In this document: positions 40,705 to 49,326 of the stretch, piece by piece
Position numbering within the stretch: the first letter of the stretch is position 1
How the letters are laid out: each line of letters starts with the position of its first letter
Assembly (NCBI RefSeq): GCF_014199945.1
Contig: NZ_JACHOR010000004.1
Location: 372,001-436,000, forward strand
Direction: 5' to 3'
DNA length: 64,000 nt
Source: Brevundimonas variabilis
Lineage (GTDB): Bacteria > Pseudomonadota > Alphaproteobacteria > Caulobacterales > Caulobacteraceae
Notes under the pieces: model-generated
Database searches by the model: none
Told to the model about the DNA's origin: nothing
What the model saw: only the letters and a program-made list of their open reading frames with translations
Position numbers and translations under genes: made by a program

Positions 40705-43658
40705 CACCAGGCCCGTGTCAGCTGGATGGAGATGAAACGCCCGAGGACATTGGTGTTGGCGGCGTCATAGGCGACGCCCTCAGGGGCGTCATAGAAGGGC
40801 GGATCGGTGTCCAGAAGGTTCTGGACGTTCAGCGTCAGCGTCGTTCCTTCGAGCGGTCCGCGCATCGGCGCATATCGAAGCTGGACGTCCGCAGTCGTCC
40901 ATGAGCCAATCGGACGACCCGTAACGTCCGGATAGCCGTCGACGTAGTTGAGAGCCGCCGAAGCGCCCCAGTCGAGACGGATCCAACTCGCCGATGCACG
41001 CGCCCGCAAGGCGACGGGCAGGTTTGGACTATTGATGCCCGACTGAACCGGCGCGGTCGGGGTCGCCTGCGTATCGAACCGGTCCAGATAGGTCAGGTTG
41101 GCGTCGAGATCGAACGCGTGGTCGTCGATGTCGAAGGCGTAGTCTAGATTGGCGTCGATCCCTTCGAGCAGTACGCTGGAGGTGTTCACAAACCGAGCGT
41201 CGACGATGGCCCCGTAGGCCTCGGCTGGAAACAGATCTGCGAGCGCTGTCGTCGGCAGGTCAAGCAACGCCTGCATGTCGGCGCGGTCCTGCGCATTGTT
41301 GATCGGGTCAATGATGCGAACGAAGGCCGACAGGGCGGGATTGGTGAGGGCGGTGGTCAGGGCCGTGAAGGCCGGCTGACCAATCTGGTTGTCGAAATCG
41401 ATCCGGAACAGATTGAGGCCCATGCGAAGGCCGGGGAGGGCCGCCGGTCGATAGTCTCCGCCAAGCGTCCAGCTCTTGGCCTGTTCGGGCTCAAGGTCGG
41501 GATTGCCGCCGTAGAGGATTTCGGCGAGCACCTGCTGCGATCCGCGCGGAAGAAACGTCGGGCTCTGGTCCGCCGTCTCGTTCAGTTCGCGCAGCGCCGG
41601 AGCGCGGAACGACTCGCCGTAGTTGGCGCGCAGCACGAGTTCGGAATAGGGCTGCCACAGGATCCCGATCTTGGGGCTGGTCGTTTGACCGGCGTCCGAA
41701 TAGTCCTCGAACCGCCCTGCGATCGATAACTCAAGCCTCTCGAATCCTGTGCGACGGTTTGCTGCGCTGAAGAGAGGGATCCGGACCTCCGCGAAAGCGG
41801 ACGCGACCTCGCGGTCGAACGCGACGGGAGCACCGACGGACGGCGACACGCCCGAGGTGAAACTCGTGTCCTGACGCTCAAAGGTCTCGCGGCGGAAGGC
41901 GACCCCCGCGGCCAGTTTGGCATCCCCGGCGGGGAGGGTGAACAAAGACCCGTCCGCCAGGGCGTTGATGGATGAAACCGTCGTCTCGCCTACGCCGCGC
42001 GCCCATCCCGAGCCGATGAAGGCCAGGGCGGCAGGCGAGCTGTTCGAGCCGTCGGCGAACGGGTTGAAATACCCGTCGCGGCGTGCGCTGTAGGCGGTGG
42101 CCGGATTGTCGGCGATAGCGCCGAGCGCCTCGCGCAAGAAGGTGGAGTTGAGCTGGTTGCTACTGCCGTTCTCGCCATGTTCCTGCGCATAGGCGGCGTA
42201 GGTGTCCAGCCGCCAGCTACCAGCAAGATCGATCTTTGCGCCGATCGAGGCACCCAGGCTTTCCGCGCGGCCTCCGATCCTCGGATTGCCGAGATCGCGG
42301 CCGAAATTATAGGCGATGATGTGTGATGTCGCGCCTGTCGGGGAGACAAAATAGGGGTTCGTCGAGGTCACGGTGAAGGTCGTCGGAAAGCCTTGGGACA
42401 CCGCCTCGAACTCGCGCAGGCCATAGCGAACATCGGCGTTGACGGAGACGCGGTCGCCGAGGTCCTGATTGAGAACCAGATAGGCGCTATGCCGCGTTTG
42501 CTCCGGCAGTACGTTGAGGCCCTCGCGGTAATTGTAGAGATTGCCCTGACCGGCCAGGAAGTCGCTCGGTTGGAGGCCAATACCATTCTGGCCACGCGGT
42601 ATGGCGTATGTCGGGACGAAGCCGCCGGCGGCGGCGTTAAAGACGACGATGTTGCCGGGATTACTGAAGATGCGTCGTCGATCGGTGCCGCCGAACCGCC
42701 GCAAGTCGGCGTCGTTCGCCCGGTCCCTCTTGGATGCCGCCAGGCGGCTGCGGTCGTTGTATTCATAGGTGCCGAGGATCGAACCTGATGACCACCGTTG
42801 GCCGACGGTGTGCGCAATCTGGACCTCATCGCTCGCCCCATCCGAGGTCGCGCCGTATCGGACCCGCGTCTCGGCGCCGTCGTAGTCATCCCTCAAAATG
42901 ATGTTGACCACGCCGCCAACGGCGTCCGCTCCGTAAAGAGCCGACGCGCCGTCGAGCAGGACGTCGATGCGGGAGACCGCGCTGGTCGGAATGGTGGACA
43001 CATCAGCGAAATCGCCCTTGTTTCCCGTGCCCGCCATGCGTCGGCCGTTGACCAGTACGAGCGTCGCATCGCTGCCCAGACCGCGCAGATTGACACCCGA
43101 GGCGTAGAAGCTGTTGGTCCCCGTCCGGTCGCCGCCGTTGCTCATGGCCGCATCGTTTCCGGTGCCGCCAAAATTCTGGGGCAGGGCGGCGAGGGCTTGG
43201 GCGACCGTTCCGTGGCCCTGCCGGTCAATATCGTCCCGGGTCACGCTAACGACCGGTGATGGGCCGTCAGCGACGCCGCGGATCAAACTGCCGGTGACGA
43301 TGATCTCATCGAGCTCGATCGCTTCGTCGGCGGTCTCGGCCCGCGCGGTCGGATCGAAGACGACGAGGGTGTTCGGGCGCGTTCGGCGTGCGCGCAGTCC
43401 CGTGCCTTGAAGGAGACCCGCGAGCGCCTGATCGGTCCGCAAGGCTCCGCTAACCCCAGGCGACTGACGGCCGACCACCAGGTCGGTGGAATAGAGGATC
43501 TGTTCGCCACTCTGTGCCGCGAATTGGGGCAAGACGGTTTGCAGCGGACCGGCGGGAACGCGGAACTGGATGGCAGGGGTCTGCGCCTGGACGACGACAG
43601 GTGTCGCCGCCGCGAGAGCAAGCGCCCCGAGCGCAGATGAACAGAGACCGAAACGCAT
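40704..43658 (-). CDS. TonB-dependent receptor with STN domain
   Basis: A 984-residue outer-membrane receptor. A signal peptide (MRFGLCSSALGALALAAATPVVVQAQ) is followed by an STN signalling domain (FRVPAGPLQTVLPQFAAQSG...LLQGTGL), the TonB box region (DEIIVTGSLI), a plug (NLRGLGSDATLVLVNGRRMAG) and a barrel ending in aromatic ISIQLTRAW. ATG 43658 is preferred over GTG 43685 because GGGGA precedes it. The STN domain, with FecR and the sigma factor upstream, indicates ligand-induced expression. The ligand is likely the lasso peptide itself or a metal-bound form. Confidence 0.94.
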   Translation of the reverse strand: MRFGLCSSALGALALAAATPVVVQAQTPAIQFRVPAGPLQTVLPQFAAQSGEQILYSTDLVVGRQSPGVSGALRTDQALAGLLQGTGLRARRTRPNTLVVFDPTARAETADEAIELDEIIVTGSLIRGVADGPSPVVSVTRDDIDRQGHGTVAQALAALPQNFGGTGNDAAMSNGGDRTGTNSFYASGVNLRGLGSDATLVLVNGRRMAGTGNKGDFADVSTIPTSAVSRIDVLLDGASALYGADAVGGVVNIILRDDYDGAETRVRYGATSDGASDEVQIAHTVGQRWSSGSILGTYEYNDRSRLAASKRDRANDADLRRFGGTDRRRIFSNPGNIVVFNAAAGGFVPTYAIPRGQNGIGLQPSDFLAGQGNLYNYREGLNVLPEQTRHSAYLVLNQDLGDRVSVNADVRYGLREFEAVSQGFPTTFTVTSTNPYFVSPTGATSHIIAYNFGRDLGNPRIGGRAESLGASIGAKIDLAGSWRLDTYAAYAQEHGENGSSNQLNSTFLREALGAIADNPATAYSARRDGYFNPFADGSNSSPAALAFIGSGWARGVGETTVSSINALADGSLFTLPAGDAKLAAGVAFRRETFERQDTSFTSGVSPSVGAPVAFDREVASAFAEVRIPLFSAANRRTGFERLELSIAGRFEDYSDAGQTTSPKIGILWQPYSELVLRANYGESFRAPALRELNETADQSPTFLPRGSQQVLAEILYGGNPDLEPEQAKSWTLGGDYRPAALPGLRMGLNLFRIDFDNQIGQPAFTALTTALTNPALSAFVRIIDPINNAQDRADMQALLDLPTTALADLFPAEAYGAIVDARFVNTSSVLLEGIDANLDYAFDIDDHAFDLDANLTYLDRFDTQATPTAPVQSGINSPNLPVALRARASASWIRLDWGASAALNYVDGYPDVTGRPIGSWTTADVQLRYAPMRGPLEGTTLTLNVQNLLDTDPPFYDAPEGVAYDAANTNVLGRFISIQLTRAW

Positions 43659-43728
43659 AAAAATCCCCGAAATGGATATCCGCACAGGCGCGGGTCAGGG
43701 AAGAGACGAAGAGGCGCGGCAAAACCCC

Positions 43729-44724
43729 TCAGCGCACGGCCGGATTTTTTGCTGACGCATCACGAAGAACGATCTGTCCGGCAGGCGTCCGCTCGGCAAC
43801 GACGGGATAGAGTTCAGTGAGCGCGGAGACAAAAGCCTCGACATCGCCCGTGTTGAACGCCCCGCTGACGGCAATGCGGGAGATGGCGGGCGCTTCGAGA
43901 ACAACCTTGGTGCGGCTGTAGCGGTTCACCTCGGCGACGGCTGCTTCGACCGTGTCACCGGCGAAAATCAGGCGACCGGATGTCCAACTCGTCTCTGACG
44001 CGACATCCACCGAGCGGACGGCGGGACGAGGCGAGGTCGTGACGATCTGCTGGCCCGGCGTGAGGGACCACCCTTGAGTGACCGCCGAAGGGTCGCTCAC
44101 TTCGACCTTACCCTCGACGAGAGTCACCTGAGCGCCGTCTCCCGCGCGACGTACGTCGAACCGGGTGCCCACCGCGATGACGTCGGTCGCCCCCGCGCTG
44201 ACGACGAACGGGCGAGCAGGATCGCCCTGAACCTCGAAGAAGGCCTGACCACTGGCCAGTTCAACGGCGCGCCGCCCGCGGGTCAGCTTCACGCTGATCC
44301 TGGAGTCGGTGTCCAGCGTGACCCGCGACCCCTCTGCCAGGACCACAACCCGGCGCTCTCCTAAACTCGTCTCATAAGACTGCGGCCGAGCGGACCACAC
44401 GGCGACGCCGACCACGATGGCGGCGATCGTCGCTAAGGCCCCCATGGGAACGAGACTTTTAGCTAAACGACCCTGGGATCGACGCGACGCGTCCGCGCGC
44501 GCGCGCGCGTCTTGCGTCAAGGCGGCGATATCGGCGTCCCCCCTGAGGCTGCCCGCCGTCTCCCACATCGTCTCGATACGCGCAAAAGCCTCGGCATTCT
44601 CGGGTCTGCGGCGCCATTGGCTGAAGGCTGTGACGTCCGAAGCCGCCACCCGCTTCTGGTTAAGGGTCGCGAACCATGAAGCGGCCTCGCGGCGTCTTGC
44701 GTCTAGGTCTTTATCGGCAGTCAT
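43729..44724 (-). CDS. FecR-type anti-sigma regulator
   Basis: A 331-residue inner-membrane protein. An N-terminal DUF4880 part (REAASWFATLNQKRVAASDVTAFSQWRRRPENAEAFARIE) binds the sigma factor. One membrane segment (about 95-115, LVPMGALATIAAIVVGVAVW) precedes the FecR periplasmic domain (GERRVVVLAEGSRVTLDTDSRI, GQAFFEVQGDPARPFVVSAG). ATG 44724 lies ten bases after the sigma gene. It passes the receptor's binding signal to the sigma factor. Confidence 0.93.
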   Translation of the reverse strand: MTADKDLDARRREAASWFATLNQKRVAASDVTAFSQWRRRPENAEAFARIETMWETAGSLRGDADIAALTQDARARADASRRSQGRLAKSLVPMGALATIAAIVVGVAVWSARPQSYETSLGERRVVVLAEGSRVTLDTDSRISVKLTRGRRAVELASGQAFFEVQGDPARPFVVSAGATDVIAVGTRFDVRRAGDGAQVTLVEGKVEVSDPSAVTQGWSLTPGQQIVTTSPRPAVRSVDVASETSWTSGRLIFAGDTVEAAVAEVNRYSRTKVVLEAPAISRIAVSGAFNTGDVEAFVSALTELYPVVAERTPAGQIVLRDASAKNPAVR

Positions 44725-44734
44725 TGTTCGTGCC

Positions 44735-45226
44735 TTAGACGTCCAGTTGCGACATGCAGTGTTCAACAGCCTTGGCCATACGTCGTTCGACTGTAGCCAA
44801 GCTGATCCCGTGAGCCAGAGCAATCTCAGGGTATGTCATACCGTCAAACCTGCTCAAGACGAAGACGTCCCTGTAGAGGGGCGGCATTGTCTGCAAGATC
44901 TGCTTGATATGGAGGCGATCGAAAGGCGCGTCAGCGGCCGTGCCCACAATCGGACGCGCACCTTGCAACGCCCGATCATGCCGTACCAGGCGGCGCCGCT
45001 CATCGCGGACGAGGTTGAGCGCGACCCGGAGCAGCAGCGCCTTGGGATGTCGGATATCCTGAAGGAGATACGGGGCGAGGCGTAGATAAGTCTCCTGCAC
45101 GACGTCGTCGGCCTCGTCGGCACCCACTCGCCCGCGAAGCCGCTTTACCAGCCATCCCGAATAGCGTCGGTAGAGCCCATTGAGGCTCGCCGCTGCGCCC
45201 GGATCCAACTCCTTCACATCGCCCAA
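44735..45226 (-). CDS. ECF sigma factor, FecI-like
   Basis: A sigma factor with region 2 (NGLYRRYSGWLVKRLRGRVGADEADDVVQETYLRLAPYL) and region 4 (LPPLYRDVFVLSRFDGMTYPEIALAHGISLATVERRMAKAVEH in form, with MPP at its start). A TTG at 45226 has GGAGG six bases before it and gives 163 residues; a GTG at 45292 would give 185. It should transcribe the receptor, isopeptidase and perhaps the lasso genes when FecR releases it. It is the first gene of the minus-strand uptake operon. Confidence 0.88.
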   Translation of the reverse strand: MGDVKELDPGAAASLNGLYRRYSGWLVKRLRGRVGADEADDVVQETYLRLAPYLLQDIRHPKALLLRVALNLVRDERRRLVRHDRALQGARPIVGTAADAPFDRLHIKQILQTMPPLYRDVFVLSRFDGMTYPEIALAHGISLATVERRMAKAVEHCMSQLDV

Positions 45227-45715
45227 CGCGACCTCCAGCCGGCTGTAAGAGAGCGGGAATCCGAGAGCGCGTCCACGCCAGTGCGGACGCACGCAAGGAT
45301 GCGCCGCGGTCGATCGCGGACGGACGCCGCGCGTCAGGGCGCGGCCGTAAAGGTTGAGCTTCGCACAGGGGATTCCCGGCCCCTATCGACGCGAACGCCG
45401 ACAGCCGACCATGAATCAAACCGGGTCCGGGCGCAAGGCGGAGGGGTCGGGCGTGGAATCCTCTGCGAAGAGGCCCGCGACTTCAGGGTGAAACGCCGCC
45501 TCCGCCAAAGGCAGGCCCCGGCTCAAGTTCCGCCCCTATATAGCGGCACCCGACGCGAAACAGTTTAGGTGCCCGCAGCCGCTAAAGCAATCGACCCGTG
45601 AAGCGCGACACGCGAGTTGGGCGAAGGAGATTCGCTAAGGCGTTTCCGCAAGTTTGTTGCGAAAACTCCGCAAGGCGATTGCGTTGTTTAAGCTTCGGCG
45701 ACGAGTCACCATGCG
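45227..45715. promoter_or_regulatory. divergent intergenic region with 8-bp direct repeat
   Basis: The 489 bases between the sigma gene and the LuxR gene hold no convincing gene. TCCGCAAG occurs at 45645-45652 and 45667-45674, 22 bases apart (two helix turns), about 45-70 bases before the LuxR start. It is a possible binding site. Sequence near 45540-45715 is less GC-rich than its surroundings and may hold the promoters. Confidence 0.35.
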
Positions 45716-45976
45716 ATGGTCAAGGCAAGTGAAATCATGACCCCAGACCATCAAACGGATGTCGGATCGCAGACCTTCGCACTGAGCCCGAGGGAACTGG
45801 AGTGCCTACTCTGGGTCAGCCGCGGCAAGAGCTCGGGCGATATTGGTGCCATCCTCGGCCTGTCGCCGCGCACGGTCGATAGCTACTTAGAGAAGGTTTG
45901 TGCGAAGCTTCGGGTCAGGACGAGAATCGAGGCTGTCGCGCTTGCCGTGCGGGCAGGAACAATCGAGCCGGATTGA
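45716..45976 (+). CDS. single-domain LuxR-type HTH regulator
   Basis: An 86-residue protein, essentially a GerE helix-turn-helix: FALSPRELECLLWVSRGKSSGDIGAILGLSPRTVDSYLEKVCAKLRVRTRIEAVALAV. No sensory domain is present. It resembles the protein at 33636-33905 in size and layout. ATG 45716 or ATG 45737 may be the start. It may control the adjoining lasso uptake operon or the radical SAM locus; no target can be assigned. Confidence 0.82.
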   Translation: MVKASEIMTPDHQTDVGSQTFALSPRELECLLWVSRGKSSGDIGAILGLSPRTVDSYLEKVCAKLRVRTRIEAVALAVRAGTIEPD

Positions 45977-46056
45977 TGCGGCCGTCACTCGCCGCACGGG
46001 ATTTTGGTCAAGGATCAGATCATGATTTTTTTATCTGAGCAGTGATCAAATCGACG

Positions 46057-46455
46057 ATGCCCGAAAACGTCGTTCAAGCTTTTGCCAGGGAAATCGCATT
46101 TCGCGACGTACGACGGCTTGAGCCGTATCTGGGGGAGCATGTCGCTGCACGCTTCGATATCGCGGGCGACCTCATTGGCAGAAAAGCGTTGCTCGGCTTT
46201 TGGCGTCGGCTGTTTCAAACGTATTCGCTTTTTGAGTTTCATATCCTCAAATGCGTCGTCGAGGATGAACTGGTAATGGCGGAGGGCGTCTACCTCCTGG
46301 CAACCCGCCACGCCGCCGTCCTAGACGTGCGCGCAATCAGTATCTTCGAGGTCGAGCAAGGGATCATCACCCATTGGCGTGACCATGCTGATCTAACGGA
46401 GGTGCCGATGTCCGAGAAAGACCGATGGCGCCGGCTGAGTGGCTCCCGGTGGTAA
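46057..46455 (+). CDS. SnoaL-like (NTF2-fold) protein
   Basis: A 132-residue protein with the SnoaL-like pattern: VVQAFAREIAFRDVRRLEPYLGEHVAARFD at the start, then DLIGRKALLGFWRRLFQTY and ISIFEVEQGIITHWRDHADL. Members are small barrels used as isomerases, hydrolases or binding proteins. ATG 46057 is chosen; GTG 46042 in frame is possible. It follows the LuxR gene by 80 bases on the same strand. Substrate unknown. Confidence 0.65.
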   Translation: MPENVVQAFAREIAFRDVRRLEPYLGEHVAARFDIAGDLIGRKALLGFWRRLFQTYSLFEFHILKCVVEDELVMAEGVYLLATRHAAVLDVRAISIFEVEQGIITHWRDHADLTEVPMSEKDRWRRLSGSRW

Positions 46456-47214
46456 TGGGGAGTCCTGCCAAGAGACGGGTGAGGGGAGGGGGCGGGCCGG
46501 GAACTTCTGTGTGAAGCTCAACGTCTTCACCCGCGATCGCCGCCGACGCAAAACGTCCCCCAGCTCAAGATCGAAGGCTATCCGGTCGAGGCCCGCCGCA
46601 GTTATAGTACCCGGCGCGCGAACCGGCGCAAGGCAACGCTCCCACGGTCGGCAAGTCAGAGGGCTGGGCATAAGTCAAACGACAGCGAGTCGATCGTGAT
46701 CCGATACCCGAACCGAGCGACCTAGCTGTTTCCTCCCCTAGCTGGAGCAACATGAATCCTAACTCTCCGACTTTGGGGTTTTCATGGTCCTCGATCTGCC
46801 GGATCAGCCCGCTGAAGGTCGTGTCCCTGAGCTTGGTCAAGTACCCTTTTGGCGTCTTCAGCCCGGGGATACCGTCGCGACGCGCCAGCATGGCGATGTC
46901 GAGCGGGACGCTGAAATCATCCCTGAGCGTCATCGTGTCGAATTCGTCGTCGAGCAACTGATGATAAGTGAGGTGATACCCCAACAACCCCTCCGGTTGC
47001 ATCGAGCTCAGGAGAGTCACGATCGCCGGGGGTCAGTTCGCCGCCGGATGAAAACGCAGGGCACGTCAGGCCTTGAAAGCACAAAACGGGCGAGCCGCGG
47101 CGGCTGCGGCGGATCACAGGGTTGAAGTTTCATCAAGCGTCGGCAGACGTGCAACTAAAGCGACATGCGGGTCCGTGCAGTATGCACGTCGCTCAGCGGA
47201 TCGGTCTGCTGAGG
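46456..47214. other. 759-base stretch with one doubtful reading frame
   Basis: No well-supported gene is seen here. The only protein-like sequence is the minus-strand frame described at 46565-47002. The stretch separates the SnoaL-like gene from the C39 exporter and looks like a junction between the two RiPP loci. Confidence 0.4.
46565..47002 (-). pseudogene. possible gene or remnant of unknown function
   Basis: A minus-strand frame that looks protein-like in its first 95 codons (MQPEGLLGYHLTYHQLLDDE..., ...LKTPKGYLTKLRDTTFSGLI, ...GELGFMLLQLGEE). It then turns into low-complexity arginine/glycine sequence to the stop at 46565. ATG 47002 or GTG 47020 could start it. The family is not recognised. 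The natural-looking first part with an unnatural end suggests a truncated or frameshifted gene. Confidence 0.35.
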
Positions 47215-49323
47215 TCATGGTGCTGGTCGTTCAACTCGGGCGACAGCACCCTCAGCTACCCTCAGGATGACATCTGCAGCCTCCACCAGGGCCGGGCGGT
47301 GGGCGACAACAACGCGGGTCAGCGCCATATCGGAGACGCTCTGTACGATCCGATGCTCCGTCGCAGGATCAAGGTTGGCTGTGCCTTCATCGAGGAGCAG
47401 GAATTTCGGGTTTCGGTAAAGCGCGCGGGCTAGGAGCACACGCTGGTACTGGCCGGCCGAAAGGGTCGAGCCCATGTCCCCCACCATCGTCTGGTAGGCC
47501 ATCGGCATGTCCATGATCGCTTCGTGAATGTCGGCGAGACGCCCGACCTCGGCTAGTCGGTCCGGATCGACCTCGGCCGCAAAGAAGCTGATGTTCTCCG
47601 CTAACGTACCGGTGAAGAGCTTGTCGTTTTGAAGCACCACCCCAAGGCTTGCACGCCAGTTCCTGAGGGTGCTTCCCTTCAAGGGCCTGCCGTTGACAAA
47701 GATCTCGCCCGAGGTGGGTTCGAGGAGACCGAGCATGAGGCGGGCGAGCGTCGATTTGCCGGTACCGGACGGCCCGACGATTGCGACGAAAGAGCCAGGT
47801 TCGATTGATAGCGAGACCTTCCGGAGAAGCCAGGGATCGGTATCGCCATATCGGAACGAGACATCGACAAGCTCGATCTTCGGGTATGAGGCGACCTCCG
47901 CCGCCTGCTCTGCCGTGGGTGCCGATGCCGGGTCCAGCGGATGGTGGATGATGTCGCCGAGGCGATCCAGATGTAGACGGATAAGACGAAACTGCATCAG
48001 TTGCACGATCAACCGCGCTACGCTCTGGGCGAACGACTGGCGATAGGCGAGGACTGCGGCGAACATGCCGACCGTCAAGTCCCCTGATATCACTCCTGTC
48101 GCCAGAATGTAGATGACCGCGATGAGCTGAAACGCTCCAATGGCGTCGTTGACCGCGGTCATTGCGATCTGCGATCTGCCGACACCGAGATTGGCGTTGA
48201 CTAGCCTCAAATAACGATTGCGCCATTTGGAGAGACGCATGCTCTCCTGGCCGAACATCTTGATGACGTTAGCCGCGCGGATAGATTCCATCAGATGGGA
48301 CTGCTCTTCGGCTGCTGTGGCCAAAGACTGCTCCTGCCCGCTGCGGATAACTGAAGCGAACATCTGGTTGCTGAGAGCAAGAGCCAGCACCGAGCCAGCC
48401 GCGACCAGTCCAATACGCACGTCGTAGGCGAAGAGGACCGCCAACGTGACCAAACCCAGGACGCCATCGAGCAGGGACTGGATCGCTCCATCGGTTATTG
48501 TGGACTGGATCGTCTTGATCGACAGCATCCGAGAGATGATGTCGCCCACGCTTCGACGCTCGAAGTAGTAGGCCGGTAGCGCCATTAGGCGCTCGAAAGT
48601 CCGCCCGACCAAAGAGTAGTTGATGAGGTTGGTGAAGTAGAGTGTGATCCAAGACCGGATGGCCGTAGTTGACAGCGTTACTAGCACCACGAACAGCGAT
48701 GCGAGCGAGAGCGAGAGAACGATATCGCTGTTGCGGGCGATGCTGGATTCGTCGATGATGATCTGCATCAGCAGCGGCGGAAGTAGCGATAGCAACTGGA
48801 TCGCGAGGGAAAGCACGAGAAGTTTCGGAAGAGCCCGACGAAAAATGGAGAAGTCGCCCAATGCCTCAACGAGAGTGACAAGTTTGGTTGATCGCGTTCG
48901 CAGGAAGTCTTCGCGCGGACCGACCTCCAAGGCGACACCAGTGAAATGCCGGGACAGTTCCTCCTTGCTCACGACACGCGCGCCGTTCGCGGGATCGTGG
49001 ATTGTGACGGAAGTCTTTCCGACCGACTTGAGCACAACGAAATGGTTCATGTCCCAATGCAGGACCGCGGGCAGCGCCAGTCGGCCCAATGCATCCAAAT
49101 CCAGACGAACCGGCCTAGCCGACAGATTCATACGGTCTGCAAAATTGATCAGATCCGAAAGCCGCGCACCGGAGAGCGAAACCGAGAACCGCCGCCGAAG
49201 AATGGAGAGATCCGTCTCGTTGCCGTGATACCAGGAAATCATTGCCATACAGGCAAGCCCGCACTCGGCAGCGCCGACTTGGTGGATGACCGGGAGACGG
49301 CCTCGAGTTGGAAACATGTTCAT
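47215..49323 (-). CDS. C39-peptidase ABC exporter for double-glycine RiPP leaders
   Basis: A 702-residue exporter with three parts. The C39 peptidase (1-140) has the catalytic Cys in VGAAECGLACMAMI, His in HWDMNHFVVLKS and Asp in TIHDPANGARV. A six-segment membrane domain (about 165-440) follows. The ATPase has Walker A VGPSGTGKSTLARLM, signature LSAGQYQRVLLARAL, Walker B KFLLLDEGTANLD. It should cut the precursor after its GG motif during export. ATG 49323 lies three bases after the HlyD stop. The gene is the last of the minus-strand export operon. Confidence 0.93.
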   Translation of the reverse strand: MNMFPTRGRLPVIHQVGAAECGLACMAMISWYHGNETDLSILRRRFSVSLSGARLSDLINFADRMNLSARPVRLDLDALGRLALPAVLHWDMNHFVVLKSVGKTSVTIHDPANGARVVSKEELSRHFTGVALEVGPREDFLRTRSTKLVTLVEALGDFSIFRRALPKLLVLSLAIQLLSLLPPLLMQIIIDESSIARNSDIVLSLSLASLFVVLVTLSTTAIRSWITLYFTNLINYSLVGRTFERLMALPAYYFERRSVGDIISRMLSIKTIQSTITDGAIQSLLDGVLGLVTLAVLFAYDVRIGLVAAGSVLALALSNQMFASVIRSGQEQSLATAAEEQSHLMESIRAANVIKMFGQESMRLSKWRNRYLRLVNANLGVGRSQIAMTAVNDAIGAFQLIAVIYILATGVISGDLTVGMFAAVLAYRQSFAQSVARLIVQLMQFRLIRLHLDRLGDIIHHPLDPASAPTAEQAAEVASYPKIELVDVSFRYGDTDPWLLRKVSLSIEPGSFVAIVGPSGTGKSTLARLMLGLLEPTSGEIFVNGRPLKGSTLRNWRASLGVVLQNDKLFTGTLAENISFFAAEVDPDRLAEVGRLADIHEAIMDMPMAYQTMVGDMGSTLSAGQYQRVLLARALYRNPKFLLLDEGTANLDPATEHRIVQSVSDMALTRVVVAHRPALVEAADVILRVAEGAVARVERPAP

Positions 49324-49326
49324 GTC

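Noticed and set aside
44500-44520. (GC)n run near 44500-44515 as a regulatory repeat
   Set aside because: It lies within fecR and encodes ordinary Ala/Arg codons (DARARADAS); codon bias explains it.
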